From assembly GCA_035639875.1 (NCBI GenBank), contig DASQXE010000198.1, positions 1-35,402 on the forward strand: DNA of 35,402 nt. The letters are read 5' to 3'. The notes beneath the pieces are model-generated. The model was given only the letters and a program-made list of their open reading frames with translations. It did no database searches and had not been told where the DNA came from. The position numbers were made by a program, and so were the translations under genes. Positions 7,681-15,379 of the stretch are shown piece after piece (positions within the stretch are counted from its first letter, which is position 1; each line of letters opens with the position of its first letter). The stretch comes from JAIBJP01 sp035639875 (GTDB taxonomy: Bacteria; Actinomycetota; Thermoleophilia; Gaiellales; Gaiellaceae).

Positions 7681-9362
7681 AGCACGGTCGCGACGAAGCG
7701 ATAGGTGCGGAGATCGTCGACCGGTAGCCCGGCACACGAATAGTTCGTGCCCTGCCAGCAGTGGAAGCGCGCGCTCGCGTTCGTGAGGATCAGATCGACC
7801 CTGCGCACCGCTCCACGGCCGAGGGGGACGACCCGGCTCCCCCTGCCCGTCGAGTCGAGCGAGATCGGCCGCAGGCTCAGCCCGCCGCCGACGTAATGGA
7901 TGAGGAGGTTCGCCACGGGGCCGCTCCCGAGATTCGGCAGGTCGACTCTCACGCGCACGTGCATGTCCGGCGGCGCAGTGAGCCTCGGCTTGAGGACGAC
8001 GTAGCGCTGCGCCAGGTGCTTGATCCGGTACGAGAGCCAGCCCGTCGAATGCCGCGAGGGACCGAGCGCGTAGCGCGCCGCCGCCCGCGCGGCCGGATAT
8101 TCCGCTCCCTCGGCGTAGAAGGAGCCGGGAACGCGATTGACCCAGGCGAAGTGCGCGAAGACCTGCCGGAAGCTGAGGCCGCGCGCTGCGAGGACGCGGC
8201 GCACCGCAAGGAGTGAGTAGGCATCGGGACCAATCGCGTCGGGCCCGGGCCCGTCCTCGTCCGAGCTCCCGTCCGCCGCCTCCCAAACTTGGCGGATGAC
8301 GAGTGGGTCGGCAAGCTCGCCCCGATCCTCGATGAGGAAGCGCCAGAAGATCCAGGCCCCGTACTCGAAGCCGCCGGCGCCGAGGTCGACGGGCGTCGGG
8401 GGCGAAGTCAGCGTGCTGTCGTCCAGGTAGCGGATGCGGTCCTTGACGTCGGGACGGAACTGGCCCTCCATCACCATGGCCGTCCCCTCCATCAGCCAGA
8501 GGTCCTCGGCCACGTCGTAGTGAAATTGGATGGCGTGGAAGAACTCGTGCGCCGCCGTGACGTCGCGGAATTCCTGCGGCGTCTGTGAAGTGCCGAACTG
8601 GGCCTGGGAGAAATCGTCGTCGACGACGCAGTACGCCGAGGCGTCGTAGTACGGGTACGTGGAGCTCCGGCTGATGAAGTGCGGGTCGTCGGTCGTGCAG
8701 TAGCCGAAGAGCTTGACCTTGTCGCCGCCGAGGTCGGCCAGGTAGATGTCCGTGTCACTGCTCCCCTCGTCGTTCCTGGACGTAGAGTCGGGGAGCGGCG
8801 CCTGGAAGCCGTAATCGACGACTTCGAGATCCCACACCGACGCGAACGTGGCCATGGTCTGGTCGACCGTATCCGGGATACCGTTCGCCGGCGACGTGTC
8901 GGTGAGCGGTGGCGCATCCGGAGTCGAGACGACCCAGTGGTAGCAAAGGGGCCGCGACGCATCGCACGCGCTTCGCCAGTCGGATCGCGGAGCCGTGTAG
9001 TGGTGCTCGTCGCGGAACGTCGCGTCCGTTGGGCGGCTGAGCAACGCGTGTGCGGCTCGCTGCTCGTCCGGGGCGAGACGGCGGACGCGCATGACGAGAT
9101 CGCGCAGGATCAGTGTCGCCGCCAACGGATTTGGTCGCGCCACGTCGCCGAACTCGCGCCGCACCGTTCGTAGGTGAAAGAGCGACCGAGCGCGCTCGAG
9201 CGCGTACTCGGGCTCGGTGAGACGGCCGTGCTCGAGCGCACGAAAGAGCGCGTCGTGGGGAGCAGGCGCGAGCGCGGGGAGGGGCCTCGGGTGAGCCGCG
9301 GCCGGCGCGGCGATTGCGAGGGCGCAGAGCGTTGGCAGGCAAAGTGCTGCGAGCTTCTTCAT
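7677..9362 (-). CDS. Secreted zinc metalloprotease-like protein (MXAN_6640 type)
   Basis: A 561-residue exported protein. The N-terminus MKKLAALCLPTLCALAIAAP is a clear signal peptide ending near AAA-H. A zinc-binding HEFFH (HExxH) sits near residue 271 in the context VTAAHEFFHAIQFHYD, and WLMEGTAMVMEGQ about 20 residues later supplies a downstream Glu-rich segment as in gluzincins. The Asp-rich region before the HExxH could bind calcium. The C-terminal third looks like a beta-rich accessory domain. I recognise it as similar to the MXAN_6640 family of putative metalloproteases; no substrate is known to me. It is transcribed alone, diverging from thyX. Confidence 0.8.
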   Translation of the reverse strand: MKKLAALCLPTLCALAIAAPAAAHPRPLPALAPAPHDALFRALEHGRLTEPEYALERARSLFHLRTVRREFGDVARPNPLAATLILRDLVMRVRRLAPDEQRAAHALLSRPTDATFRDEHHYTAPRSDWRSACDASRPLCYHWVVSTPDAPPLTDTSPANGIPDTVDQTMATFASVWDLEVVDYGFQAPLPDSTSRNDEGSSDTDIYLADLGGDKVKLFGYCTTDDPHFISRSSTYPYYDASAYCVVDDDFSQAQFGTSQTPQEFRDVTAAHEFFHAIQFHYDVAEDLWLMEGTAMVMEGQFRPDVKDRIRYLDDSTLTSPPTPVDLGAGGFEYGAWIFWRFLIEDRGELADPLVIRQVWEAADGSSDEDGPGPDAIGPDAYSLLAVRRVLAARGLSFRQVFAHFAWVNRVPGSFYAEGAEYPAARAAARYALGPSRHSTGWLSYRIKHLAQRYVVLKPRLTAPPDMHVRVRVDLPNLGSGPVANLLIHYVGGGLSLRPISLDSTGRGSRVVPLGRGAVRRVDLILTNASARFHCWQGTNYSCAGLPVDDLRTYRFVATVL

Positions 9363-9441
9363 CGTATGGACAAGGATGTTGCGACCCCGGTTGCCTTGCA
9401 GAGTATTCCACCGGGCGGTGGGTCACCTCCGGGGCGGCCGG

Positions 9442-9447
9442 TAGACT
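9442..9447 (+). promoter_or_regulatory. Putative -10 element (TAGACT) for leaderless thyX mRNA
   Basis: TAGACT lies 7 nt upstream of the GTG start of thyX. There is no purine-rich Shine-Dalgarno sequence in between. With a normal 6-8 nt distance from -10 to +1, transcription would begin at the start codon itself. No good -35 hexamer is visible at the expected distance. Confidence 0.45.
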
Positions 9448-9454
9448 CGTCCGC

Positions 9455-10162
9455 GTGAGCACGGTCGAGCGGGCGATTGGCGAAGGGACGATCGAGGTCC
9501 TCGATCACGGCTTCGTTCGGCTCGACGACGCGATGGCGAGCGACCTCTCGGTCGTCAACGCCGCGCGCGTGAGCTTCGCCCGCCGCAAGGAGGAGATGGA
9601 CGAATCCGACGCCGGCCTGATCCGCTTTCTCATGCGCGAGCGGCACGGGACGCCCTTCGAGCACAACGCGTTCCGCTTCCACATCCGCGCGCCGCTCTTC
9701 GTCGCCCGCGAGTGGTTCCGTCATCGCATGGGCTCCTTCAACGAGTTCTCGATGCGCTACGCGAAGGCGACGGACGATTTCTACGTCCCCGAGTTGGAGG
9801 ACGTCCGCACGCAGGTGGGAAAACCCGGCGCGTACTCGTTCGAGCCGGTCACGGACGAAATCGCGCAGGCCACGCGCGATGAGCTGGCTGCCGTCTACGC
9901 CGCCGCCTATGCGGCCTACGAGCGTTTGGTCGAGATGGGAGTCGCGCGGGAGCTCGCGCGCGCTGTTATGCCGGTCGGGGCCTATACCGAGTTCTACTGG
10001 ACCGTCAATGCGCGGGCGCTCATGAACTTTGTCTCCCTCCGCGCCGCCGATACCGCGCAGCGGGAGATCCGCCGCTACGCCGACGCTGTCGAGCGCCTCT
10101 TCGCAGAGCGGATGCCGGTCACGTACGAAGCGTTCGTGGCCGCCGACCGCATCGCTCCTTAG
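9455..10162 (+). CDS. thyX: FAD-dependent thymidylate synthase ThyX
   Basis: A 235-residue ThyX. The signature RHR-x7-S is visible as RHRMGSFNEFS (Arg89, His90, Arg91, Ser99) and the following MRYAKATDDFYVP is typical of the family. The enzyme converts dUMP to dTMP using methylene-tetrahydrofolate, FAD and NADPH, without producing dihydrofolate. The frame is open further upstream, but the GTG at 9455 is chosen because the protein then has the usual family length and because a -10-like TAGACT lies just before it. The dependence on folate links it loosely to folE2 nearby. Confidence 0.95.
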   Translation: MSTVERAIGEGTIEVLDHGFVRLDDAMASDLSVVNAARVSFARRKEEMDESDAGLIRFLMRERHGTPFEHNAFRFHIRAPLFVAREWFRHRMGSFNEFSMRYAKATDDFYVPELEDVRTQVGKPGAYSFEPVTDEIAQATRDELAAVYAAAYAAYERLVEMGVARELARAVMPVGAYTEFYWTVNARALMNFVSLRAADTAQREIRRYADAVERLFAERMPVTYEAFVAADRIAP

Positions 10163-10216
10163 AGCTCGCGCGGAGATAGCATCCGCGGCGAAGACCTTTT
10201 CCCAAGGAGGGACGCC

Positions 10217-10849
10217 ATGGCCTACGAGCTTCCCCCGCTGCCGTATCCGTACGACGCACTCGAACCGCACATCGATGAGCAGACGATGCGGATCCATCAC
10301 GACAAGCACCACCAGGCGTACATCGACAAGGTGAACGCGGCCCTGGAAGGCACGGAGTGGGAGGACAACCCGATCGAGCAAGTGCTCGGCGCCGATCTGG
10401 ACCTCATCCCAGAAGACAAGCGCACCGTCGTCAGGAACAACGGCGGCGGCCATGCCAACCACTCTCTGTTCTGGGAGATCATGAGCCCGGACGGCGGCGG
10501 CGAGCCGTCGGGCGATCTCGCGGCGGCGATCGAGGACACCTTCGACTCGTTTGACGAGCTGAAGAGTCGCGTCATCGAAGCCGGCGTGAACCGGTTCGGG
10601 AGCGGCTGGACGTGGCTCGTCCACGACGGCACCGCCCTCGCGGTTCGCTCGACGCCCAACCAGGACTCGCCGCTCATCGACGACGATACGCCGATCCTCG
10701 GGATCGATGTCTGGGAGCACGCGTACTACCTCAAGTACCAGAACAGGCGCCCGGACTATCTCGAGGCGTGGTGGAACGTCGTCAACTGGGACGCCGTCGC
10801 GGAGCGCTACGCGTCGGCGGTCGGAAAGCCGGCCGCCCGCGCTAGCTGA
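10217..10849 (+). CDS. sodA: Superoxide dismutase, Mn/Fe family (canonical)
   Basis: A 210-residue, full-length cytoplasmic SOD starting with YELPPLPYPYDALEP. All four metal ligands are evident: the first His of IHHDKHH (His27), the His of HANHSLFW, and Asp and His of DVWEHAYYLKYQ. GGGHANH and NQDSPL are features usually seen in Mn-preferring members, so the manganese assignment is likely but not proven. A strong AAGGAGG Shine-Dalgarno sequence precedes the ATG. The gene converges on the anti-sigma gene with an 8-base overlap. A second, aberrant SOD lies 1.9 kb downstream. Confidence 0.95.
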   Translation: MAYELPPLPYPYDALEPHIDEQTMRIHHDKHHQAYIDKVNAALEGTEWEDNPIEQVLGADLDLIPEDKRTVVRNNGGGHANHSLFWEIMSPDGGGEPSGDLAAAIEDTFDSFDELKSRVIEAGVNRFGSGWTWLVHDGTALAVRSTPNQDSPLIDDDTPILGIDVWEHAYYLKYQNRRPDYLEAWWNVVNWDAVAERYASAVGKPAARAS

Positions 10850-11435
10850 CCCGGGCCGAGAGCAGCCACGGGGCGCCGCCCTCGTGGCGCGAGACGACCC
10901 AGGCGTCGTAGTTCTTCAGGCGATACGAGACCGTCATGTCGACGGTCGTGGTGCCGCTGCCGACGTTGAACGTCCCGCACGTGCCGGCGTACTTGCCGTT
11001 CTTGGCGAGCCAGAGAACGTAGTAGTCGCCGCCTGAGAGCTTCGGCAGGCCGGCGACGTTGAGCTGCAGCTCCCAGTTTCCCGACTTGGGATCTCGGTCG
11101 CCCACCTTGATCTCTCCGCTCGCCTGCGGTGCGCTCGCCGTCGCCTCGAGTGGCACGGCGAACCGGTAGTGGGAGCCGCCCGTATCGGTCCAGCGTCCCA
11201 CGCCGAAGAAGACGGCTGCGAGGACCGCCGCCACCGCAAACGCGAACGCGACCCGTCGCGGAGTCCAGACACGGCGCTCGGTGCCGATGCGGGCGACGGC
11301 ATCGGTCAGCGAAGCCGGTACCTGCGCGGGAGGCGCCGGGGTCGCGCGGAGGAGCCGGTCGACGCGCTCGAGCCTGGCGATCTCCTCGGGCGGGAGGTCG
11401 CCGCCGACGAGGTCGCGGAAGTCCGGGTCGGTCAT
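10842..11435 (-). CDS. Membrane anti-sigma factor, RskA-like
   Basis: A 197-residue single-pass protein. The N-terminal 60 residues (FRDLVGGDLPPEEIARLERVD) form the likely sigma-binding segment; there is no HxxxCxxC zinc motif. One membrane helix spans about residues 62-80. The extracytoplasmic domain contains GDYYVLWLAKNGKYAGTCG, the pattern of the RskA/anti-sigma-K C-terminal domain. The ATG at 11435 overlaps the sigma gene stop by 4 bases (ATGA); the open frame further upstream is a shadow of the sigma gene. It should hold the ECF sigma at the membrane until an envelope signal releases it. Confidence 0.88.
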   Translation of the reverse strand: MTDPDFRDLVGGDLPPEEIARLERVDRLLRATPAPPAQVPASLTDAVARIGTERRVWTPRRVAFAFAVAAVLAAVFFGVGRWTDTGGSHYRFAVPLEATASAPQASGEIKVGDRDPKSGNWELQLNVAGLPKLSGGDYYVLWLAKNGKYAGTCGTFNVGSGTTTVDMTVSYRLKNYDAWVVSRHEGGAPWLLSARVS

Positions 11436-11986
11436 TCGCGCACTTCCTCGAGGAGGCCCGCCAAACGGGCGAGGCCGGTGCGGGTGCGGGTCTTCACAGT
11501 CCCGAGCGGGACGTCCAGGTAGCTCGCGATCTCGGTTTGGGAGAGCCCGCTCCAGTACGCGAGCTCGATCACGACGCGCTCGCGCTCGGGGAGCTGCTCC
11601 AGGGCCGAATGTACGCGCCAAGTGAGCCAGGACTGCTCGGCACGCTCGGCGGGCGTTGCGTCGGCCGACGCCTCCTCCGGTATCTCGGCGGCCTGCTCGC
11701 GCCGCTGCCTCGCCCGGTCGATGATCGCGTGGCGCGCGACGGCATATAGCCAGGCGGAACCGGAGCCGCGCTCGGCCTTGTAGCTTCGGGCCGAGCGCCA
11801 GACGGCTGCGAACGTTTCCTGCGCAGCGTCCTCTGCGCGCCCGTTGTCGCCGAGTTGGCGGACGGCCATGGCCAGGACGGGGCGTGCGAAGCGTTTGTAG
11901 AGCTGGTCGAAGGCATCGCGGTCCCCGCGCCCTACGCGCTCGATGAGGCGTCCGTCGGTTTCGGCCGTCGCCACGGCAACAGGCAT
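11432..11986 (-). CDS. ECF RNA polymerase sigma factor (SigK-like)
   Basis: A 184-residue two-domain ECF sigma. Region 2 covers FDQLYKRFARPVLAMA through AEDAAQETFAAVWRSA and WLYAVARHAIIDRAR (core binding and -10 recognition). Region 4 covers LPERERVVIELAYWSG, then LSQTEIASYLDVPLGTVKTR, the helix-turn-helix for the -35 element. The ATG at 11986 is preferred; a TTG 24 bases upstream is possible. It is coupled by ATGA to its anti-sigma gene, so the pair forms a regulatory switch. Position between two SOD genes makes an oxidative or envelope stress role plausible, which is inference. Confidence 0.92.
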   Translation of the reverse strand: MPVAVATAETDGRLIERVGRGDRDAFDQLYKRFARPVLAMAVRQLGDNGRAEDAAQETFAAVWRSARSYKAERGSGSAWLYAVARHAIIDRARQRREQAAEIPEEASADATPAERAEQSWLTWRVHSALEQLPERERVVIELAYWSGLSQTEIASYLDVPLGTVKTRTRTGLARLAGLLEEVRE

Positions 11987-12014
11987 ACCGACGCTTGATA
12001 CGAAGCGCAACCCC

Positions 12015-12668
12015 TTACGGTTTCAGCAAGCGGCCGCCGTCGACGACGAGCGACGTTCCGGTAACGAATTCGGCCTCGACGAGGTACATGACGGCGGCAG
12101 CCACATCCTCGGGCGAGCCGAGGCGGCCGAGGAGAGTTTCCGCGGACCGCCGCTCCTCCTGGCCGGGTTCGACAGCGACGGGGCCGGGCGCGACGCCGCA
12201 CACCCGCACGTCGGGCGCGAATGCTCGCGCAAGGACCCGGGTGAGCATCGCCTGCGCGGCCTTGGCGGCGCAGTGGGGAGCGAATGAAGGCCAGGGCTGG
12301 TACGCGGCCACGTCTTCGATCATCACCACGAGGGCGAGTTCGGAGCGTCGCAGGTGCGGGACGGCGGCCTGCGTGACGAAGAAACTTCCCTTCGCCGTCG
12401 CCCCGAAAGCCGCATCCCACTCGGCTTCGCCGACCTCTTCCACGTCCCGCGGCTCGAAGCCTTCGCTCGCCGCGTTGACCAGGAGGTCGAGTCCGCCCAG
12501 CTCGGCGGCGGCTCGCTCGACGAGCGCCCGCGCCTCCTCTACCCGCGAGACGTCCGCGTCCTTGTGCCCGGCTGCGAGCACGCGAAAGCCTTCGGCCTCG
12601 AGCCGGGCTGCGATCACTCGCCCGACGCGGCCGGTCCCGCCCGTCACGAGCCCGCGCCGTTCGGACAC
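12015..12668 (-). CDS. Short-chain dehydrogenase/reductase, pteridine reductase-like, with altered active site
   Basis: A Rossmann-fold SDR of 217 residues from the GTG at 12668 (227 from an ATG at 12698). The cofactor motif TGGTGRVGR and the NAAS variant of NNAG are present, as is the C-terminal TGTSLVVDGGR. The active-site YxxxK reads HCAAK: Tyr is replaced by His (codon CAC). The Ser step is VVMIEDVAAYQPW, a pattern recalling pteridine reductases. The GTG is favoured because TATCGT sits 7 nt upstream, as in other likely leaderless genes here. It diverges from the second SOD gene. Catalytic activity is doubtful unless His can act in place of Tyr. Confidence 0.85.
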   Translation of the reverse strand: MSERRGLVTGGTGRVGRVIAARLEAEGFRVLAAGHKDADVSRVEEARALVERAAAELGGLDLLVNAASEGFEPRDVEEVGEAEWDAAFGATAKGSFFVTQAAVPHLRRSELALVVMIEDVAAYQPWPSFAPHCAAKAAQAMLTRVLARAFAPDVRVCGVAPGPVAVEPGQEERRSAETLLGRLGSPEDVAAAVMYLVEAEFVTGTSLVVDGGRLLKP

Positions 12669-12675
12669 CCGCGGA

Positions 12676-12681
12676 ACGATA
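12676..12681 (-). promoter_or_regulatory. Putative -10 element (TATCGT) for leaderless SDR gene
   Basis: On the minus strand TATCGT is followed by 7 nt and then the GTG start of the SDR gene, with no Shine-Dalgarno sequence. This supports the shorter start. The same short intergenic region must also hold the promoter of the divergent SOD gene. Confidence 0.4.
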
Positions 12682-12724
12682 AGCTCTCGCGGCAACAAAG
12701 GGACGGAGAGCCGGAAGGAGACGC

Positions 12725-13345
12725 ATGGCCAGCTTGGTCTTCAATCACGAGGAGATCGCCGCCCGGGAGCTGAAGTCCGAGCTGCTCGAGATGGACGGCA
12801 TCTCGCGCGCGTCCGTCGAGGCGCACTACAAGCTCTACGAGGGGTACGTCAACAAGCGCAACGAGATCCTGAAGAAGCTCGTGGAAGTGGACGTTTCGGC
12901 CGCGAACCAGGTCTACTCCGAGATCCGGGCTCTCAAGGTCGATCTCACCTTCGCCATCGGCGGCGTCAAGAACCACGAGATCTACTTCGAGCACCTCGGG
13001 GGCGGCGGAGGGGATCCGGACGGCTCGATCGGCTCCCTCATCGAGCGCGACTTCGGCTCCATCCAGGCGTGGCGCGCGGACCTCAAGGCCACAGGGATGG
13101 GTGGCCGCGGGTGGGCCTGGACGGCGTACGACTGGGACGAGCAGCGCCTCTTCAATTACATCGGCGACGCCCAGAACACATTCCCGATCTGGAACGCGAC
13201 GCCGCTCGTCGCGCTCGACGTCTACGAGCACGCGTATTTCCTCGATTACCAGACGGACCGGGCGTCCTACATCGAGGCCTTCTTCAACAACCTCGACTGG
13301 AATGTCATAAACCAGTGGGTCGCCAAGTACCAGATCTCCGCATAA
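12725..13345 (+). CDS. Divergent Fe/Mn-family superoxide dismutase-like protein
   Basis: A 206-residue SOD homologue. The C-terminal half is convincing: NHEIYFEHLGG (His84) and DVYEHAYFLDYQTDR carry three of the four metal ligands. The N-terminal half is aberrant. Where canonical SODs have HHxKHHQxYVN, this reads HYKLYEGYVN: one His (His34) remains, the pair at the substrate gateway is replaced by Leu-Tyr, and the spacing to the following Tyr is one residue shorter. The N-terminal LPxLPY motif is also absent. It may be a lineage-specific SOD or a metal-binding relative. A good AAGGAG precedes the ATG. plsY starts 7 bases after its stop. Confidence 0.85.
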   Translation: MASLVFNHEEIAARELKSELLEMDGISRASVEAHYKLYEGYVNKRNEILKKLVEVDVSAANQVYSEIRALKVDLTFAIGGVKNHEIYFEHLGGGGGDPDGSIGSLIERDFGSIQAWRADLKATGMGGRGWAWTAYDWDEQRLFNYIGDAQNTFPIWNATPLVALDVYEHAYFLDYQTDRASYIEAFFNNLDWNVINQWVAKYQISA

Positions 13346-13352
13346 TCAAGGC

Positions 13353-14000
13353 CTGAAAGAAGCGCTTCTCATTGCGGCGGGGTACTTACTCGGCTCCCTA
13401 CCGTGGGGCCTGTGGCTGCCGCGCCTCCTCGCCGGCGTCGACATGCGCACGGTGGGGAGCGGGAACGTGGGCGCGACGAACGTCTGGCGGACACTCGGCT
13501 TCAAGCTCGGATTGGGGGTCGCGTTCCTGGACATCGCCAAGGGCGCGGCCGCGGCGCTGCTCGGTCGCTGGCTGGGCGACGATCTGATCGGCGTCCTCGC
13601 CGGCTGCGCTGCCATGGCCGGCCACTGGCGTCCCTTCTTCATGGGCTTCGGCCGCGGGGGCAAGACCGTGGCGACGACGGGCGGGGTCGGACTCGCCGTC
13701 GCTCCGTTTGCAACTCTGTCCGCGGCGGCGGTCTGGATCGTCGTTTTCCTCGTCACCAGGTACGCGTCGGTCGCGTCCATGGCCTCGGCCGCGAGCTTGC
13801 CGCTGTTCGCCCTTCTCTACGGCGCCTCGTGGCCCGTCCTCACGTTCACCTCCGGCGCCGCGGTTGCGATCGTCGTCCTCCACCGGACGAACATCGCGCG
13901 GCTCGCCCGCGGAACGGAGAACCGCATGGCTTTACGCCGCCCGCCCTCGACGGTCGGCGGGGGAACAACCGGGACACCGCTTCAGTCGAAGCGCATGTGA
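13353..14000 (+). CDS. plsY: Glycerol-3-phosphate acyltransferase PlsY
   Basis: A 215-residue polytopic membrane enzyme that transfers an acyl group from acyl-phosphate to glycerol-3-phosphate, the first step of phospholipid synthesis. Family motifs are present: YLLGSLPWG at the N-terminus, GSGNVGATNVWR, DIAKGAAAALLG, and GHWRPFFMGFGRGGKTVAT. The frame is open back to a stop at 13308 but contains no ATG, GTG or TTG before the first motif; an ATG at 13443 would delete the first helix and motif. CTG at 13353 gives the expected N-terminus (LKEALLIAAGYLLGS), 7 bases after the SOD stop, so re-initiation from CTG is likely. Confidence 0.88.
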   Translation: MKEALLIAAGYLLGSLPWGLWLPRLLAGVDMRTVGSGNVGATNVWRTLGFKLGLGVAFLDIAKGAAAALLGRWLGDDLIGVLAGCAAMAGHWRPFFMGFGRGGKTVATTGGVGLAVAPFATLSAAAVWIVVFLVTRYASVASMASAASLPLFALLYGASWPVLTFTSGAAVAIVVLHRTNIARLARGTENRMALRRPPSTVGGGTTGTPLQSKRM

Positions 14001-14377
14001 AGCTCTTCCCACTCGTGCTCGCGTCCGCGGCGATGGCTGGCTACGCGTCGTTCCCCTCGGCTGACGATGATGACGACGGTCGGGTGCCCTTCATTTGCTC
14101 CCCGAAGCAAAGCGGCTTCCTTGTGGAGCAGGGGTCGACGAGCGCGTTCCGTACCGCTTCAACTTGCTCACCCAATGCGGGATCGAATGGGCCTACGTCG
14201 ACGGCGGGTACTGGCTCCCGCGGCCCCAAGCTCGAGACGCCCAGTAATTGCGCGAGCATCGAGCCGGGGACGATAGTTCTCGAGCGCGATGACCCCGCAG
14301 TCTTCGACGCCGACGAGGGCGGGGGCGCGCGCTTCACACCCGCCCGCGCTGAGTTTCGGCCCGAGCCCTGCGCCTAG
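13997..14377 (+). pseudogene. Small secreted protein gene with two compensating frameshifts
   Basis: A GTG at 13997 overlaps the plsY stop (GTGA) and begins a short signal-like segment VKLFPLVLASAAMAGYA, followed by ADDDDDGRVPFICSPKQSG. The uninterrupted frame then becomes Ser/Thr/Gly-rich. Between about 14134 and 14224 the +2 neighbouring frame reads ERVPYRFNLLTQCG and IEWAYVDGGYWLPR, far more protein-like, after which the first frame resumes with KLETPSNCASIEPGTIVLE and ends at 14377. Adding one G to the GGGG at 14131 and removing one C from the CCCC at 14224 gives one continuous protein of about 126 residues. I therefore read it as one gene broken by two indels or by sequencing error. The stop overlaps the folE2 stop. 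Confidence 0.55.
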
Positions 14378-15348
14378 AAGGCGCGGAGCCAGTCCCTGAG
14401 CTCGGTATGGCTGGGCGAGTGCTCGCCGTTCGAGAGCTCGTCGCGTACCTCGCCCACCGTGCCGAACCGCTCGGCGAGGACGTCGTGGTTGTGGATCGTC
14501 TCGAAGTTCAGCTGGCGCGCGAGCACGAAGTCCCCATCCTCGAGCTCCGGGTAGTCGTCGAGGGCGCTCTTGACCATCAGGCGGACGGAGTCCTCGACGA
14601 ACCGCGGAGTGAGATGGGCGTGCTCCACCACGAAGAGTTCGTCGGGGCGCTTGAGCAGCTCGTAGACCGGCGAGCTCATCGAGCGTTCGACGATGGCGAC
14701 GAGGTCCTCCGCGTCGAGGCGCACGCGGGTTCCCAGGTAGAGCGTCCCGCGGCCGCGCTGGTTGTGGGTCGCGAGTGGGACGAGCTCGAGGATGCGCTCG
14801 ACGTCGGCGTCCTCGAAGCCCGCCTCGCCGAGCCGCTCGGCAGCCTGGTCTCGGACGAGACCCTGCGCGCATGGGCAGGCATTGATCCCGGTCGCCTCGA
14901 CGCCGACCACGCGGCGGCCCCCACCCGGCGACGCTGCCGCGAGTCCGATCAGCGTGACGAGCTCCTGTGTTCGGAGACCGGTCACCGGCGTGAGCCGCTC
15001 GATCGGATAACGCGCGGCGATCTTCACCTCCGCCCGCAGCGCGCGCTGGCGCTCGACGATGTGCCGCGCGATGTGCTCGGCGAGGTTCTCGACCAGCAGC
15101 TTGCCGTCGATGACCACCTCGTCGATCGCCTCCTCGAAGAGCTCGGGGAAGCGCGACATATGAACGCCCTTTTGCGCCGGGTCGAGGTCCACGAAGCAGT
15201 CGATCTCCGCCGAGACGAGCGCATCCTGACCGCCGTGCTGCATTCGAACGGCCTTTTGGACCCCCGTCACTCCCGCGCGCGAGAGACCGATTCGCACCTC
15301 CGGCGCGGACGCCTGTAGGTCAGGAACGGCCGTTAGTCTCTCGTCCAC
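14374..15348 (-). CDS. folE2: GTP cyclohydrolase I type 2 (FolE2/MptA)
   Basis: A 324-residue FolE2, which converts GTP to dihydroneopterin triphosphate, the entry to folate synthesis. Family motifs: SRAGVTGVQKAV, CFVDLDPAQKGVHMSRF, GVEATGINACPCAQG (metal-binding Cys), THNQRGRGTLY, HLTPRFVEDSVR and NFETIHNHDVLAER. FolE2 enzymes can use metals other than zinc and replace zinc-dependent FolE. The GTG at 15348 is chosen because the extra 15 codons upstream are atypical and TACGGT lies 6 nt before it. It diverges from the small kinase gene with only 31 bases between them. Confidence 0.95.
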   Translation of the reverse strand: MDERLTAVPDLQASAPEVRIGLSRAGVTGVQKAVRMQHGGQDALVSAEIDCFVDLDPAQKGVHMSRFPELFEEAIDEVVIDGKLLVENLAEHIARHIVERQRALRAEVKIAARYPIERLTPVTGLRTQELVTLIGLAAASPGGGRRVVGVEATGINACPCAQGLVRDQAAERLGEAGFEDADVERILELVPLATHNQRGRGTLYLGTRVRLDAEDLVAIVERSMSSPVYELLKRPDELFVVEHAHLTPRFVEDSVRLMVKSALDDYPELEDGDFVLARQLNFETIHNHDVLAERFGTVGEVRDELSNGEHSPSHTELRDWLRAF

Positions 15349-15354
15349 GCGCCA

Positions 15355-15360
15355 ACCGTA
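15355..15360 (-). promoter_or_regulatory. Putative -10 element (TACGGT) for leaderless folE2
   Basis: On the minus strand TACGGT is followed by 6 nt and the GTG start of folE2, with no Shine-Dalgarno sequence. The divergent kinase gene must use the same 31-base gap, so the two promoters overlap or face each other. Confidence 0.4.
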
Positions 15361-15379
15361 GCAAGGGACTTTGGAGCAG

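Noticed and set aside
6886..8286. 466-codon minus-strand frame spanning the sugar operon end and the metalloprotease
   Set aside because: Low-complexity Arg/Ala/Gly translation with no motifs, overlapping two clearly real genes.
14041..14337. 98-codon minus-strand frame opposite the broken small gene
   Set aside because: It has no signal or family features, whereas the plus strand shows a coherent secreted protein once two indels are corrected.
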